64,000 bases of DNA from Mayfieldus sp963772265. GTDB lineage: Bacteria > Actinomycetota > Thermoleophilia > Solirubrobacterales > 70-9. Every line of letters starts with the position of its first letter. The first letter of the stretch is position 1. Below, in pieces: positions 19,433 through 29,648 of the stretch. The notes beneath the pieces are model-generated. The model made no database searches. It was given only the letters and a program-made list of their open reading frames with translations, and was not told the DNA's origin. The DNA lies in NCBI GenBank assembly GCA_963772265.1, contig CAVYWS010000002.1, forward strand, positions 1-64,000, in the 5' to 3' direction. Position numbers and translations under genes: made by a program.

Positions 19433-20083
19433 ATGAGGGCGGCGGGCTGGGGAAAGCCGGCGCTGGGACTTGCGGCAATGCTGGCGGCGCTGTCGGCGCT
19501 ATTCGTTGCGCCGGCGCTGGCGCGCGATCGCAACCGTGACCAGCTCCCTGACGGCTGGGAGAAGCGCAACAAGCTCTCAGTAAAGGTCAAACAATCAAAG
19601 CGCGACCAGGACCGCGACAAGCTCAACAACAAGCTCGAGTTCAAGTACAAGACCAATCCGCGCAGGGCCGACACCGACAACGACGGTCTGCGGGACAGGG
19701 ACGAGATCGATGAGGGGACCGATCCCAGGGACCCCGACTCAGACGATGACGGGCTCAAGGACGGGTTCGAGGTCGAGATCGGCTACGACCCGACCGACCC
19801 CGACAGCGACGGCGACGACATTCCCGACGGGCAGGAGAACATCGGCTACATCGGGTCGTTCAACGGCATCACGCTGACGATCAACCTGATCCGCGGCGGC
19901 TCGGTGAGCGGCACGATCACCGCGGACACCTACATCGCCTGCGACCGGGAGTCCGACGACGAGGACCTCGACGGCGAGTGCACTCCCGCCGACCTGAAGC
20001 CGGGCGTGCTCGTCTCCGACGCCGAGTACGACGAGTTCCTGCCGACCTTCTTCGACGAGGTGGACCTCGTCGGCGTCAGCTGA
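19433..20083 (+). CDS. Secreted thrombospondin type-3 repeat (Ca-binding) protein
   Basis: The 216-residue protein has a signal peptide ending at about ALA-RD near residue 30. A run of Asp-rich calcium-binding repeats follows (DTDNDGLRDRDE, DPDSDDDGLKDG, DPTDPDSDGDDIPDGQ). The C-terminal 80 residues are acidic (GITLTINLIRGGSVSGTI, ESDDEDLDGECTP). It is likely exported and needs calcium to fold; it could be a surface adhesin or a matrix protein. It stands alone between the divergent wecB and the convergent argS. No specific function is assigned. Confidence 0.8.
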   Translation: MRAAGWGKPALGLAAMLAALSALFVAPALARDRNRDQLPDGWEKRNKLSVKVKQSKRDQDRDKLNNKLEFKYKTNPRRADTDNDGLRDRDEIDEGTDPRDPDSDDDGLKDGFEVEIGYDPTDPDSDGDDIPDGQENIGYIGSFNGITLTINLIRGGSVSGTITADTYIACDRESDDEDLDGECTPADLKPGVLVSDAEYDEFLPTFFDEVDLVGVS

Positions 20084-20093
20084 CCTAAGCTCG

Positions 20094-21736
20094 CTACATC
20101 CGCTCGGGGGCGCTGATCCCGAGCAGGCCCAGGGAACGGGCGATCGCCCGTTTGGTGATCACGCAGAGCGCCAATCGGGATTCCTGAACCCCTTCCCCCT
20201 CGGCGCCAACCACCCGGCAGTCCCGGTAGAAGGCGTGAAAGTCGGCGGCGACGGTGCCCGCGTAGGCGCAGAGCCGATGCGGGGCGCGGCGCTCGGCTGC
20301 CTCGGCGACCTCATCGGGCAGCTCGAGCAGGCGCTTGATCAGGGCCCGCTCGGCCGGCTCGACCGGCGCGGCGACGGCGGATAGGTCCGAATCCAGGGCT
20401 GCGTCGACGTCGACCCCCTCGTCCTTGGCCTTGCGCAGGATGCTGGCGATCCGGGCGTGCGCGTACTGGACGTAATAGACGGGGTTCTCGTTCGACTGCT
20501 CGCGCGCCAGCTCGAGGTCGAGGTCGACGGTGCTGTCATGGGTTCGCTGCAGCATGAAGAAGCGCGTCGCGTCGACCCCGATGTCGTCGATCAGCTCGTC
20601 GAGGGTGACGAAGTCGCCCCGCCGCTTCGACATCTGGGCGCGCTCGCCCCGTTCGACGATATGGACGAACTGCATGATCTGGCCCTCGTAGACGTCGGGG
20701 TCGAAGCCCAGGGCCGCAATCGCCGCCCGCATCCGGGTGACGTAGCCGTGATGGTCGGCGCCCATCACCGTGATCAGATGCTCGAAGCCGCGCTCCAGCT
20801 TGCCGCGGTGATAAGCGATGTCGGCGGCGAAGTAGGTCGGCTCACCGTCGGAGCGGGTCAGCACCCGGTCCTTGTCGTCGCCGTGGGCCGTGGTCCGCAG
20901 CCACAGCGCCCCCTCGCTCTCGAACGTGTCGCCGCTCCCGCGCAGCTTCGCCACCGTGTCTTCCACCGCGCCGCTCTTCTCCAGCGCCCGCTGCGAGGAC
21001 CAGATGTCGAATTCGACCCCGTAGCGGCGCAGGGTCGTCGCTATTGCTCCAACATCAGCTCCGCGCCGCGGCGGCCGAGCGCGTCGGCCCGCGCCGGCTC
21101 CAGGCCCTCGCCCGCCAGTCGCTCGCCAAGCTCGGCGACGTAGGCGCCCTCGTAGCCGTCCTCCGGGGTCGGCTCGCCGCTCATCGCCGCCGCGATCGAA
21201 GCCCCGAAGCGGTCGATCTGGCCGCCGATGTCGTTCGAGTAGTACTCGCGCTCGACCTCGTGCCCGGTCGCCTCCAGCAAGCGGGCGACCGCGTCGCCGT
21301 ATGCCGCGTGGCGGCCCCCGGCCGCTGTCAGCGGCCCGGTCGGGTTGGCCGAGACGAACTCGACCAGCGTCCGCGGCGCTTCGGGGACGGCTCGGATCTC
21401 GAGGTCTTCCCCAGCCGCGACTAAGCCCGCGATCGCAGCCCGGTACCAGCGCTCGGAGAGAAAGAGGTTGACGAAGCCCGGGCCGGCGACCTCGATCCGC
21501 TCGGCGTTCTCCCCCAGCCGCTCGCTCAGCTCGCCGCTCAGCCGCTCGGCGATCTCTCGCGGCGCCCCGCCCAGCGATCCGGCGAGCAGCATCGCGGCGT
21601 TGGAGGAGTAGTCGCCGTGCTCGGCCTGCGGCGGTCGCTCCAGGCCGGGCTCCACCCCGGTCCCGTCTCCGGACAGCGACCGGGCCGCGTCGCGGAGTGC
21701 GCCTCGAAGGTTCGCTATCGGGTCGTGCTCGGGCAC
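20094..21736 (-). CDS. argS: Arginyl-tRNA synthetase (one frameshift)
   Basis: A class I synthetase of about 547 residues. The first 230 residues contain the N-terminal ADD domain (ERPPQAEHGDYSSNAAM) and the HIGH-like SANPTGPLTAAGGRHAAYGD. A shift near 21043 moves the rest into another frame: TLRRYGVEFDIWSSQ, GADHHGYVTRMRAA, the KMSKS equivalent AQMSKRRGDFV, and the DALR anticodon-binding domain with QSNENPVYYVQYAHARI and LCAYAGTVAADFHAFY. The ATG at 21736 is the only good start. Confidence 0.93.
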
Positions 21737-21763
21737 CGTCTAATCGTATTTTCGTCGCCCACT

Positions 21764-22180
21764 CAGCAGTGGTACGGCTCGCCGGCGAGGATCTTCGAGG
21801 CTCGGAACAGCTGCTCGAGCACGACCACGCGGGCGAGCTGGTGCGGCCAGGGTCACCGGGCCGAGCGAGATCCGCTCCTGGGCCTGCTCGAGCGCCTCCG
21901 CCGGCAATCCGCCGGGGCCCCCGATGATCAAGCAGAGATCGCGGGCCTCGAGCCGGCGCTCGTCGAGCCAGCGGCTCCACTCGATCGAGTCAAACGCGGT
22001 GCCGGTGCGATCGAGAGCGACGAGCCGCCCGCCACCGGGCAACTTGCGCAGCAGGTCGTCGTCGTCACGGGCCTCGACCACCTCGACCGGCTGGTAGCGA
22101 CCGAGCAGCTTGCGGTAATGGGCGTCGGCGTCGGTGAACGGCGCCGCCACCCGCCCGACGGTGAGAAGGAGCGTCTTCAC
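21764..22180 (-). CDS. rlmH: 23S rRNA pseudouridine-1915 N3-methyltransferase RlmH (one frameshift)
   Basis: A SPOUT methyltransferase of about 138 residues that methylates pseudouridine 1915 in helix 69 of 23S rRNA. The N terminus is from GTG 22180, with the SAM-site motif LIIGGPGGLPAEAL and RISLGPVTL. After a one-base shift near 21848 it ends with the canonical HQLARVVVLEQLFRASKI and PYHC. The start overlaps the stop of the M48 protease gene as GTGA. Confidence 0.93.
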
Positions 22181-23458
22181 CGCCCGTCGTGCTCGAACTC
22201 CAGCGCGGCGCCGATTCGCTGCATCGTGTCGGGGTGGGTGCCGAACAGCCACTGCAGCGCGGCGGGCGGCCGGGGTTGGGCGACGTTCGTAAGAGCAAGC
22301 TGGCGCTGCAGCTCGATGAAGGAGCGTGGGTCGTGGGTCAGCTCGAGCGCGAAGCTGTCGGCGCGCGCCTCGACCCGCCGCGAGAGCTGGCTTCCGGCGA
22401 TTCCGATCACGAAGGCGGCCGCGGCAATGCAGAGGGCGAGGGCCGGCAGGACCGCGGGCGAGCGTGGATCATCGCCACTGCGCCGCGCCAGCGCCTCGGT
22501 TCCGAGCTGGACGAAGAGAACCGCGAGCGGCGCAACCAGCGCGATCCAAGCGATGCCGCGGACGATGTCGTCACCCTTGACATGGCCGAGCTCGTGGGCG
22601 AGCACCGAGCGCAGCTGAGCCGGGCTGAGGTCGTGCAGCGTGGTGTCGTAGACGACGACCCGCTTGCTCGGGCCGAGGCCGTCGACGTAGGCGTTTATCC
22701 CGGTCGAGCGGCGGCTCGCGTCGACCTCATAGACGTGGCCGATCTTCACCCCCGCCTCCTTCCCGAGCCGGAGGATCTGGCTCCGCGTCCTGCCCGGCGG
22801 GAGCTCGGTGAACTTGTTGAACAGGGGCGCCAGCAGGACCGGCGCGAGCCAGCTGAACACGACCGCGATCAGGACCACCGCGGCGCCGCCGCGCGATCCA
22901 CCAGCGCCGGCCCAGCCGCCGAATCATCGCCACCGCGATCGTTGCTCCCAGCGCGGCAAGGACGGCGCCGATCGCCGCCGACTTGGCGGCGTCGCCGAGC
23001 CACGGGCCGATCGTCTGGGTCGAGAGGCCGACATCGCGGGCCCGCTCGTGGGCGGCGATTCCGAAGGGCAGCGAGACGACGACCAGGGTCAGCGACAACC
23101 CCGCTCCGATCGCGGCGGAGCCGAGCACCGGCCGGCGCGAGGCACGGCGCAGCGCCGAGCGAACGGGGGCGGGCCGCCACAGTGCCAGCACGACCAGGAC
23201 CGCCCCCTCCGCCGCCAGGGTCCCGATCGCGAGCCAGCGCTGGCCGTCGCGAAAGTCGGTCGCCCTGTCGATCTGGGCATGCGAGAAGTAGGCGTGCTCT
23301 GAGACCGGCGCCGGGTCGATGATCTCCCCGCGCGGGCGCATCAGCCAGACCGCCGCCTCGGCGACGATCACCGCCGCCACCGCGGCGGCGCCGATCCGCA
23401 CCGCGGCCGGGCGTCCTGTCAGCGGGCCGAGGCGGTGAGGACGTGCCGCGATGCCCAT
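22177..23458 (-). CDS. M48 family zinc metalloprotease, Ste24/CAAX protease-like (one frameshift)
   Basis: An integral membrane protease of about 425 residues. The N-terminal half has several helices (VRIGAAAVAAVIVAEAAVWL, LAIGTLAAEGAVLVVLAL, LSLTLVVVSLPFGIAAHERA). After a shift near 22885 the catalytic half follows: LAPVLLAPLFNKFTELPPG, NAYVDGLGPSKRVVVYDT, the zinc site VLAHELGHVKGDD, and the third ligand region RRVEARADSFAL. The layout and the PLFNKF motif match Ste24-type proteins more than HtpX. It would degrade or process membrane proteins. It overlaps rlmH by 4 bases. Confidence 0.87.
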
Positions 23459-23534
23459 CGTCCCTACGATAGTCGCCTCTCGTCGCCCGGCGAGGCGCTC
23501 CGGGCGCCCTCCGGGTCCCCGCCTGATCCCGCCG

Positions 23535-24275
23535 ATGCGCGCAGCGGTCATCACCGACATTCACTCGAACCAGCCCGCCCTCGAGGCGATCCTGGCGGCG
23601 ATCGATGAGGTCGGGGCCGATGAGATCTGGTGCCTGGGAGACGTGGTCGGCTACGGAGCCTCGCCCGACCGCTGCACCGAGATCGTCCGCGAGCGCTGCG
23701 AGGTGTGCCTGGTCGGTAACCACGACTTGGCGGTGCTGGGCGCCCTCGACGTCTCCGCCTTCTCCGCCGCCGCGGCCGATGCGGTCACCTGGACCCAGGA
23801 GGAGGCGGACGAGTCGACGATCGAGTTCCTGCGACCGCTGCAGCCGTCGGGGGAACGAGAGCGGGTCTCCCTGTTTCATGCCTCTCCGCGCGACCCCGTC
23901 TGGGAGTACGTGCTCTCGATCGAGCAGGCCTCCGACTGCCTCCAGATTCAGCCCCAGCGGATCTCGCTGATCGGCCATTCACACGTGGCGCTCTACTTCA
24001 CCGGGCCCGACGAGGGCGCGGTCGGGGACGTGCGCGGCGTCCAGGCGATGGACGGGGCCGGCCTCGACCTCGGCGAAGGGCGCTGGCTGATAAACCCCGG
24101 CAGCGTCGGCCAGCCGCGCGACGGTGACCCCCGCGCCGCCTGGCTGGAGCTCGACACCGAAACCTGGACGGCGCGCTATCACCGGGTCGAGTACGAGATC
24201 GACCTTGCCGCCAAGGCAATAGTCGAAGCCGGGCTGCCGAAGCAGCTCGGAGATCGGCTCTATGCCGGTCAGTAG
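23535..24275 (+). CDS. Calcineurin-like metallophosphoesterase (YfcE-like)
   Basis: A 246-residue two-metal phosphoesterase with the ordered motifs ITDIHSNQPALEAIL, CLGDVVGYG, VGNHD, and HASPRDP with IGHSHV, and INPGSVGQPRDGDPR. This set matches the YfcE/MJ0936 group of phosphodiesterases; the natural substrate is unknown. The ATG at 23535 fits the family N terminus. It is divergent from the M48 gene. Confidence 0.9.
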   Translation: MRAAVITDIHSNQPALEAILAAIDEVGADEIWCLGDVVGYGASPDRCTEIVRERCEVCLVGNHDLAVLGALDVSAFSAAAADAVTWTQEEADESTIEFLRPLQPSGERERVSLFHASPRDPVWEYVLSIEQASDCLQIQPQRISLIGHSHVALYFTGPDEGAVGDVRGVQAMDGAGLDLGEGRWLINPGSVGQPRDGDPRAAWLELDTETWTARYHRVEYEIDLAAKAIVEAGLPKQLGDRLYAGQ

Positions 24276-24297
24276 GCTCAGCCCCTTGCGCTCGGAA

Positions 24298-24837
24298 ATG
24301 AAAAAAATCGTGGTTCCGCTGCTCGCCCTGGGACTCGGCGCGGTGCTTGCCGTCGCCCTGGTCTCGTGCGGCGGACGCGACAAGGAGGGCCTGCTGCCGG
24401 GCGAAAACGCCCAGCAGATCCTCGCCAATCTCGACCAGGTGAAGAGCGACGCCGCGGCGGGCGACTGCACCTCCGCCGCAAGCGAAGTCGCCGCGGTCCA
24501 GGCCGAGATCGATTCCCTGCCCGCCACGGTGGACGCCCAGCTTCGCAGCCGCCTCGAGGACGGCGCCCAGCAGCTCGCCAACCTCGTCAACTCCCCCGAC
24601 GCCTGTGTGGCCACGCCCGAGACCACCGAGCCCACGACCACCGAGACCACCACTACCCGCAAGGCGAAGGAGCCGAAGACGACGACGTCGACCACGACGA
24701 CTTCGGTCAGCACGACGCCGACCACGACCACGCCGACGAGCACGACCGTGCCGACCAACCCGACCGGAGGAACCGGGAGCCCCGGCGGCACCCCGGTCCC
24801 GCCCGACCAGCCAGGGCAGCGGAAGGCGGCCGGCTGA
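24298..24837 (+). CDS. Thr-rich lipoprotein preceding a Ser/Thr kinase
   Basis: A lipoprotein signal (MKKIVVPLLALGLGAVL, lipobox ALVSC) is followed by a small helical domain with a probable disulfide (AAAGDCTSAASEVAAVQAEI ... SPDACVAT) and a long low-complexity Thr/Pro/Ser tail (about residues 115-180). The stop overlaps the kinase start as ATGA, so the two are co-translated. The tail could span the wall or be a phosphorylation or glycosylation target. It may be the external sensor or partner of the kinase; this is inference from position. Confidence 0.8.
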   Translation: MKKIVVPLLALGLGAVLAVALVSCGGRDKEGLLPGENAQQILANLDQVKSDAAAGDCTSAASEVAAVQAEIDSLPATVDAQLRSRLEDGAQQLANLVNSPDACVATPETTEPTTTETTTTRKAKEPKTTTSTTTTSVSTTPTTTTPTSTTVPTNPTGGTGSPGGTPVPPDQPGQRKAAG

Positions 24838-26024
24838 TGGCTCCGACGCTTCTATCCGGCCGCTATGAGCTGGGCGACCGGCTCGGCTCAGGCGGGATGT
24901 CGAACGTCTACAAGGCGACCGACCGGATCCTCGAGCGCACGGTGGCGGTGAAGGTCCTCGCCGAGCACCTCTCCGACGACGAGCGCTTCGTGGCGCGATT
25001 TCGCCGCGAGGCGCTGGCGGTGGCGAAGCTGATCCATCCGAACATCGTCCAGGTCTACGACACCGGCGTCGACGACGAGCGTCACTTCATCGTCATGGAG
25101 TACGTCGAGGGCCGCTCCGGGGCCCAGATCCTGCAACGGGAGAACCATCTCGATCCTCGAACCACGGTCGAGATCGGGGTCCAATCCTGCGCCGGCCTCG
25201 ACTACGCGCACCGCCACGGGATCATCCACCGCGACGTCAAGCCCGGGAACCTGATGATCGTCGGCGGCCCCGCGGGCAACGGCCGCGAGATGAGCGTCAA
25301 GCTGACCGACTTCGGGATCGCGCGGGCCGCCGAGCAGACCCGGATCACGCAGGTCGGCTCCGTGGTCGGCACCGCCGCCTATCTGGCCCCCGAGCAGGTG
25401 CGAGGCGAGGAGGCGACGCCGGCTTCCGACGTTTACGCGCTCGGCGTCGTCCTCTACCAGTTCCTGACCGGGCGCCTTCCCTACGAGGGGGCCTCGCTCG
25501 CCGAGCTCGCGGTTCGCCAGCAGAACGAGCAGCCGCTGGCGCCCCGCACCTACAACGAGGAGGTCCCGGCGACGCTCTCCTCCGCCGTCCTTCGATCGCT
25601 GGAAGGAGATCCGGAGCGACGGTTCGCCACCGCCAGCCAGCTGGCCGAAGGCCTGCGACTCGGGCTCGCCGGCACCGACGTGACGTTGGGGATGGACGAG
25701 ACCGCGGCGACGCGCCAGATCCAGCGCGAGCCGCGGACGCGGCGGCTGGAGCCCGAGCGGCGCCCCGTCCCGCCGCCTCCCCGCCGCGCCCCCACAGCGC
25801 AGCGGCCGGCGGCGGCCGCCCGGCGCCGGCCCTCGCCCTTCCGCCGCTTCATGCGCGCGATCGGGGCCCTGATCGTGCTGCTGCTGATCGCCGCCGCGGT
25901 GGCAGTCGGCGTGATCGCCGCGACCAGCAAGTCGACGGGGGTGAAGCTACGCGACATCGGCGGCGACACGATCACCAAGCTCTCCGACGAGATGAAAAGC
26001 CTCGTCGAGGACAACACGAAGTAG
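24837..26024 (+). CDS. Membrane-anchored Ser/Thr protein kinase without external domain
   Basis: A Hanks-type kinase of 395 residues. The catalytic domain (10-270) has LGSGGMSNVYKA, VAVKVL, IIHRDVKPGNLM, KLTDFGIARA, GTAAYLAPEQ and SDVYALGVVLYQFLTGRLPY. A Pro/Arg-rich juxtamembrane segment precedes one helix (ALIVLLLIAAAVAVGVIAA) near residue 345, leaving only about 30 residues outside. It has no PASTA repeats, so ligand sensing must come from elsewhere, possibly the overlapping upstream lipoprotein. The start is ATG 24837. Confidence 0.94.
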   Translation: MAPTLLSGRYELGDRLGSGGMSNVYKATDRILERTVAVKVLAEHLSDDERFVARFRREALAVAKLIHPNIVQVYDTGVDDERHFIVMEYVEGRSGAQILQRENHLDPRTTVEIGVQSCAGLDYAHRHGIIHRDVKPGNLMIVGGPAGNGREMSVKLTDFGIARAAEQTRITQVGSVVGTAAYLAPEQVRGEEATPASDVYALGVVLYQFLTGRLPYEGASLAELAVRQQNEQPLAPRTYNEEVPATLSSAVLRSLEGDPERRFATASQLAEGLRLGLAGTDVTLGMDETAATRQIQREPRTRRLEPERRPVPPPPRRAPTAQRPAAAARRRPSPFRRFMRAIGALIVLLLIAAAVAVGVIAATSKSTGVKLRDIGGDTITKLSDEMKSLVEDNTK

Positions 26025-26036
26025 GCCGCCGCCGCC

Positions 26037-26615
26037 CTAGCCCTGCCGTACGCGTGTCTCCGGCAGCGCGCCCGTCAGCGCCACGTGCTCCGCGTCGCGG
26101 TCGCTCAGCTTCAGTATGCGTGCCGGAACCCCGACCGCGACGCTGTCGGGAGGAATGTTCTTGGACACGACGCTGTTCGCGCCGATCACCGCTCGGTCGC
26201 CGATCGTCACTCCGCCAACCACCTTCGCGCCGGCACCGATCACGACCTGGTCGCCGATCGTCGGGGCCTCCTTCGGCCGGTTGGCGAAGTTGTTTCCGAG
26301 GGTCACCTGCTGGTAGATGACGACGTTTGCCCCGATCCGCGCATGGCGATTGATGAACACGCCGTTGAGGCTGTTTGGGAGTCGCAGCCCAGGGCCGATT
26401 TCGGCGAAGGGTTGGATATAGCCAGCGTTTACGACCTTGAGGACGAACGCGTTGAGGACCCGATGCATGATTCTCAGCGGGAGCTTCACCGCGGCCGGAA
26501 GGCTGGACTCGGCGATCAGGTGTCCGACCCGATAGGTGATCAGGACGGTTCGCGAGAACTGGTTGGATCGATTGACCTCCCAATCCTGCAGGACGTACTT
26601 GATCGCGCCACCCAT
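26037..26615 (-). CDS. Serine acetyltransferase-like hexapeptide O-acetyltransferase
   Basis: The protein begins MGGAIKYVLQDWEVNRSN, like the WcaB/CysE-related acetyltransferases of exopolysaccharide clusters. It has a left-handed beta-helix with PNSLNGVFINRHARIGANVV, VTLGNNFANRPKEAPTIGD, VVIGAGAKVVGGVTIGD and VGVPARILK. Length (about 192 residues) fits CysE without the N-terminal domain. The start at ATG 26615 is favoured over 26663 by homology. It is convergent with the kinase gene. Either cysteine synthesis or glycan acetylation is possible; the N terminus favours the latter. Confidence 0.85.
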   Translation of the reverse strand: MGGAIKYVLQDWEVNRSNQFSRTVLITYRVGHLIAESSLPAAVKLPLRIMHRVLNAFVLKVVNAGYIQPFAEIGPGLRLPNSLNGVFINRHARIGANVVIYQQVTLGNNFANRPKEAPTIGDQVVIGAGAKVVGGVTIGDRAVIGANSVVSKNIPPDSVAVGVPARILKLSDRDAEHVALTGALPETRVRQG

Positions 26616-26705
26616 CGGTCGCGCGCGACTCCGGTCCCCCCGGTAGCCGTTATCCGACGCCATCCCGAAACGATGCTAACGCGCCGGGAGTTGCCGCACG
26701 ACAGT

Positions 26706-27919
26706 TCAATCGGTGCCGGCCAGCCACGGGGCAGCGCCGTCCAGGACCGCAGCCGAATAGGTGCCAAACCCGCCCCCCGCAATTGCCTCGCGGGTCCCGC
26801 TAGCGAGCCGCTCCATGTAGGTGAGGTTGTGCAGAGTCAGCAGCCGCACCGCGGTCAGCTCCTGCGAGCGCGAGAGGTAATTGAGGTAGTCGCGGTCGTG
26901 GTCGCGGCAGGCCGTGCAATCGCATCCCTCGACCAGAGGCCGCTCATCGCCCTCGCTGGCCGGCTTACGGATGTCGAGCCGCCAGCGCTGCTCGGGAAGC
27001 GGCGCCAACGCCACCCCGTGGCGGGCAAGCCGGGTCGGGACGGCGCAATCGAAGACGTCTATCCCGCGCTCGATCCCGGCCAGAAAGTCGTCCACCTCTC
27101 CGACGCCGAGAAGGTGCTTGGGGGCGTCAGCTGGGGAGCTTCGGGAGGGTGAGGTCGAGGACCGCGCGCATCTCGTCCTTGTCGCGGCCCAGGGTGCCCC
27201 CGATAGCCAGTCCGTCGACCGGGGCCGCGGACACCTGTTCGGCTGAGAGATGCCGGAGATCCTCATGCACTCCGCCCTGGACGATCCCGAACACCGCCTG
27301 GTCCTCCGGACCGTTCTGCCGGTGCCATTCGAGGCAGCGACCGAGCCAGCGGTGGGTGCGTTCGGTCGAGCGCGCGGTGTAGTCGCGGTCGGCGTTGTAG
27401 GGAGTGCATTCATCGAAGGCCAGCGCGATGTCGGAGCCAAGTGCCGCCTGCACGGACATCGAGATCTCCGGTGAGATGAACTGCTCCGAGCCGTCGAGGT
27501 AGGAGCGGAACCGCACTCCCTCCTCGGCGATCTCGAGGACCCCGCCCTGGTCGGACGGCCGCCGCCCCGTCCCCTTGATCTCGTCGGCGACGTTTCCGTG
27601 GGCGAGTGAGAAGACCTGAAAGCCGCCCGAGTCGGTGATCAGGGCGTGCTCCCAGCCCATGAACGAATGCAGGCCTGCCGTGATTGGCAATCCGCTCGGG
27701 GCCCGGCGAGAGCATCAGGTGGAAGGTGTTGCCGAGCACCATCTCGTAGCCGAGCTCGGCCACCTCGGTGGATTCCAGGGAGCGGACCGTCGCCTTGGTG
27801 GCGAGCGGGATGAAGGCCGGCGTGCGCACGACCCCATGCGCGGTATGCAAAGCGCCCGCTCGGGCCGAACCGTCGCGGGCGCTGACTTCGAAGCGGAGAC
27901 GATTAGGGTCCTGGCGCAT
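26706..27919 (-). CDS. tgt: Queuine tRNA-ribosyltransferase Tgt (two frameshifts)
   Basis: The enzyme exchanges guanine 34 for a queuosine precursor in GUN-anticodon tRNAs. Three frames are joined: RFEVSARDGSARAGAL to GNTFHLMLSPGPERIA (shift near 27695), LHSFMGWEHALITDSGGFQVFSL to GIVQGGVHEDLR (shift near 27135), and HLLGVGEVDDFLAGIERGID with the nucleophile Asp in VFDCAVPTR. The zinc site CDCTACRDH is near the C terminus. About 400 residues in total. Queuosine biosynthesis genes are not present nearby. Confidence 0.93.
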
Positions 27920-27954
27920 CGGCCAGAACCCTAAGCCTCCCGATGCCTATTCTC

Positions 27955-27979
27955 GCCCGCCTTACTGGGCTAGGCGGGC
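27955..27979. terminator. Short hairpin between gpmI and tgt
   Basis: Seven-base GC arms (27955-27961 and 27973-27979) with an 11-base loop lie in the 180-base gap between the minus-strand gpmI stop and tgt start. There is no U tract on either strand. The rest of the gap shows nothing recognisable. It may weaken readthrough from the glycolytic genes into tgt. Confidence 0.3.
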
Positions 27980-28099
27980 ATCAGGGCGGGTAGGGAAGAT
28001 GGGCGAGCGGTCGAGCCAAGGGACTGGCGACGCGCCCTTTTCGTTGCAGCGGGGGTGCCGAGGTCGAAGGATCGGCCGTTCGTCTTTGTCTGGGGTGTT

Positions 28100-29638
28100 T
28101 CAGCTGAGCAGCGTCTTGCCGGTCATCGCCCGCGGCTGCTCGATCCCGAGCAGGGCCAGTGCCGTGGGTGCGACGTCGGCGAGGATTCCGCCCTCGCGCA
28201 GCGCATGGTCGGGAACGGTGACGATCAACGGCACCGGGTTCAGCGAGTGGGCGGTGTTGGGGGATCCGTCGGGCTCGAGCATGTGGTCGGCGTTGCCGTG
28301 GTCGGCGGTGATCAGGCAGGCGCCGCCCTTCTCGTGCACCGCCGAGACGACGTCGGCGAGGCAGCCATCGACGGTCTCGATTCCCTTGATCGCGGCGGGG
28401 ATGACGCCGGTGTGGCCGACCATGTCCGAGTTGGCGAAGTTGATGATCCCGAAGCGGTAGCCGTCGCCCCGCCAGCGCTCGCAGAAGGCGTCGGCGGCGG
28501 CGCGGGCGCTCATCTCGGGCTTGTAGTCGTAGGTCGGCACGTCGCGGGGGGAGTCGACGAGCGCGCGCTCCTCCCCCTCCCACTCCGCCTCGCGGCCGCC
28601 GTTGAAGAAGTAGGTCACGTGGGCGTACTTCTCGGTCTCGGCGACATGCAGCTGGCGACCGCCGGCCTCGGAGATCACCTCCGCCATCGTGACCTCGGGA
28701 AGCTCGGGCGGGAAGGCGACCGGGTAGGGCCAGCCCTTGCGGTACTCGGTCATCGTCGTCAGGTCGAGCACCGGGCCGCCCGCGCGCGGGAACTTGTCGA
28801 AGTCGGGGTCGCCCAGCGCCAGGGTCATCTGACGGGCGCGATCGGGGCGGAAGTTGATGAAGATCGCGACGTCTCCGGAGGCGGCGCCGTCGTAGTCGCC
28901 GATCACGGTCGGCTTGATGAACTCGTCGGTCTCATCGCGCTCATAGGAGGAGCGAACCGCCTCGTCGGCGCTCTCCTCCCGCAGCCCGTCGGCGTGCACG
29001 ATCGCGTCGTAGGCGAGCTTGGTGCGGTCCCAGCGGCGGTCGCGATCCATCCCGTAGTAGCGGCCGCCGACCGTCCCGATCCGCCCGGCCTGACGCAGCC
29101 AGGTCTCGAGCTCGGCGATGTAGCCGCGTCCCGAGGTCGGCAGCGTGTCGCGCCCGTCGGTGAAGGCATGAAAGACGACGTCTGGGACGCCCTCCGCGGC
29201 GGCCAGCTCGACCGTCGCCTCGAGGTGCTCCCAGCCGGAGTGCACGCCGCCGTCGGAGACGAGGCCGATCAGGTGAAGGCGCCCGCGGGGCGAGTTGCGG
29301 GCCCGCTCGCAGGCGCCCTTCAGGGCCGGGTTCTCAAAGAAGCTGCCGTCGGCGACCGCGTCGTCGATCCGCATCAGGTCCTGCTTCACGACCGCCCCCG
29401 CCCCGAGGTTCAGATGCCCGACCTCCGAGTTGCCCATCTGCCCCTCCGGCAGCCCGACAGCGGCCCCGCCGGCGGAGAGCTGCGTGTGGGGAAAGGAGGA
29501 CCAGAGCTCGTCGAAGCAGGGCGTGTCGGCCAGCTCGATCGCGTTGCCCGGGCCGGCCGGGGCCAGACCCCACCCGTCGAGCACGACCAGCGCCAGCGAA
29601 GGGACCGGAAGCTCGGTGGGCCCCGGGGGAAGCGTCAT
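28100..29638 (-). CDS. gpmI: 2,3-bisphosphoglycerate-independent phosphoglycerate mutase
   Basis: The two-manganese mutase converts 3-phosphoglycerate to 2-phosphoglycerate. The intact 512-residue protein has VVLDGWGLAP, the catalytic-serine motif GQMGNSEVGHLNLGAG, HAFTDGRDTLP, YYGMDRDRRWDR, FRPDRARQ, TYFFNGGRE and the metal-site motifs NSDMVGHTG and TADHGNADHM. It follows tpiA by 10 bases, so gap-pgk-tpiA-gpmI form one glycolytic operon. Confidence 0.97.
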   Translation of the reverse strand: MTLPPGPTELPVPSLALVVLDGWGLAPAGPGNAIELADTPCFDELWSSFPHTQLSAGGAAVGLPEGQMGNSEVGHLNLGAGAVVKQDLMRIDDAVADGSFFENPALKGACERARNSPRGRLHLIGLVSDGGVHSGWEHLEATVELAAAEGVPDVVFHAFTDGRDTLPTSGRGYIAELETWLRQAGRIGTVGGRYYGMDRDRRWDRTKLAYDAIVHADGLREESADEAVRSSYERDETDEFIKPTVIGDYDGAASGDVAIFINFRPDRARQMTLALGDPDFDKFPRAGGPVLDLTTMTEYRKGWPYPVAFPPELPEVTMAEVISEAGGRQLHVAETEKYAHVTYFFNGGREAEWEGEERALVDSPRDVPTYDYKPEMSARAAADAFCERWRGDGYRFGIINFANSDMVGHTGVIPAAIKGIETVDGCLADVVSAVHEKGGACLITADHGNADHMLEPDGSPNTAHSLNPVPLIVTVPDHALREGGILADVAPTALALLGIEQPRAMTGKTLLS

Positions 29639-29648
29639 CGCCCAGGTC

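Noticed and set aside
22177..23458. HtpX heat-shock protease assignment
   Set aside because: The protein has several helices before the catalytic domain and the PLFNKF/ELPPG motifs, which fit Ste24-like M48 proteases better than HtpX.
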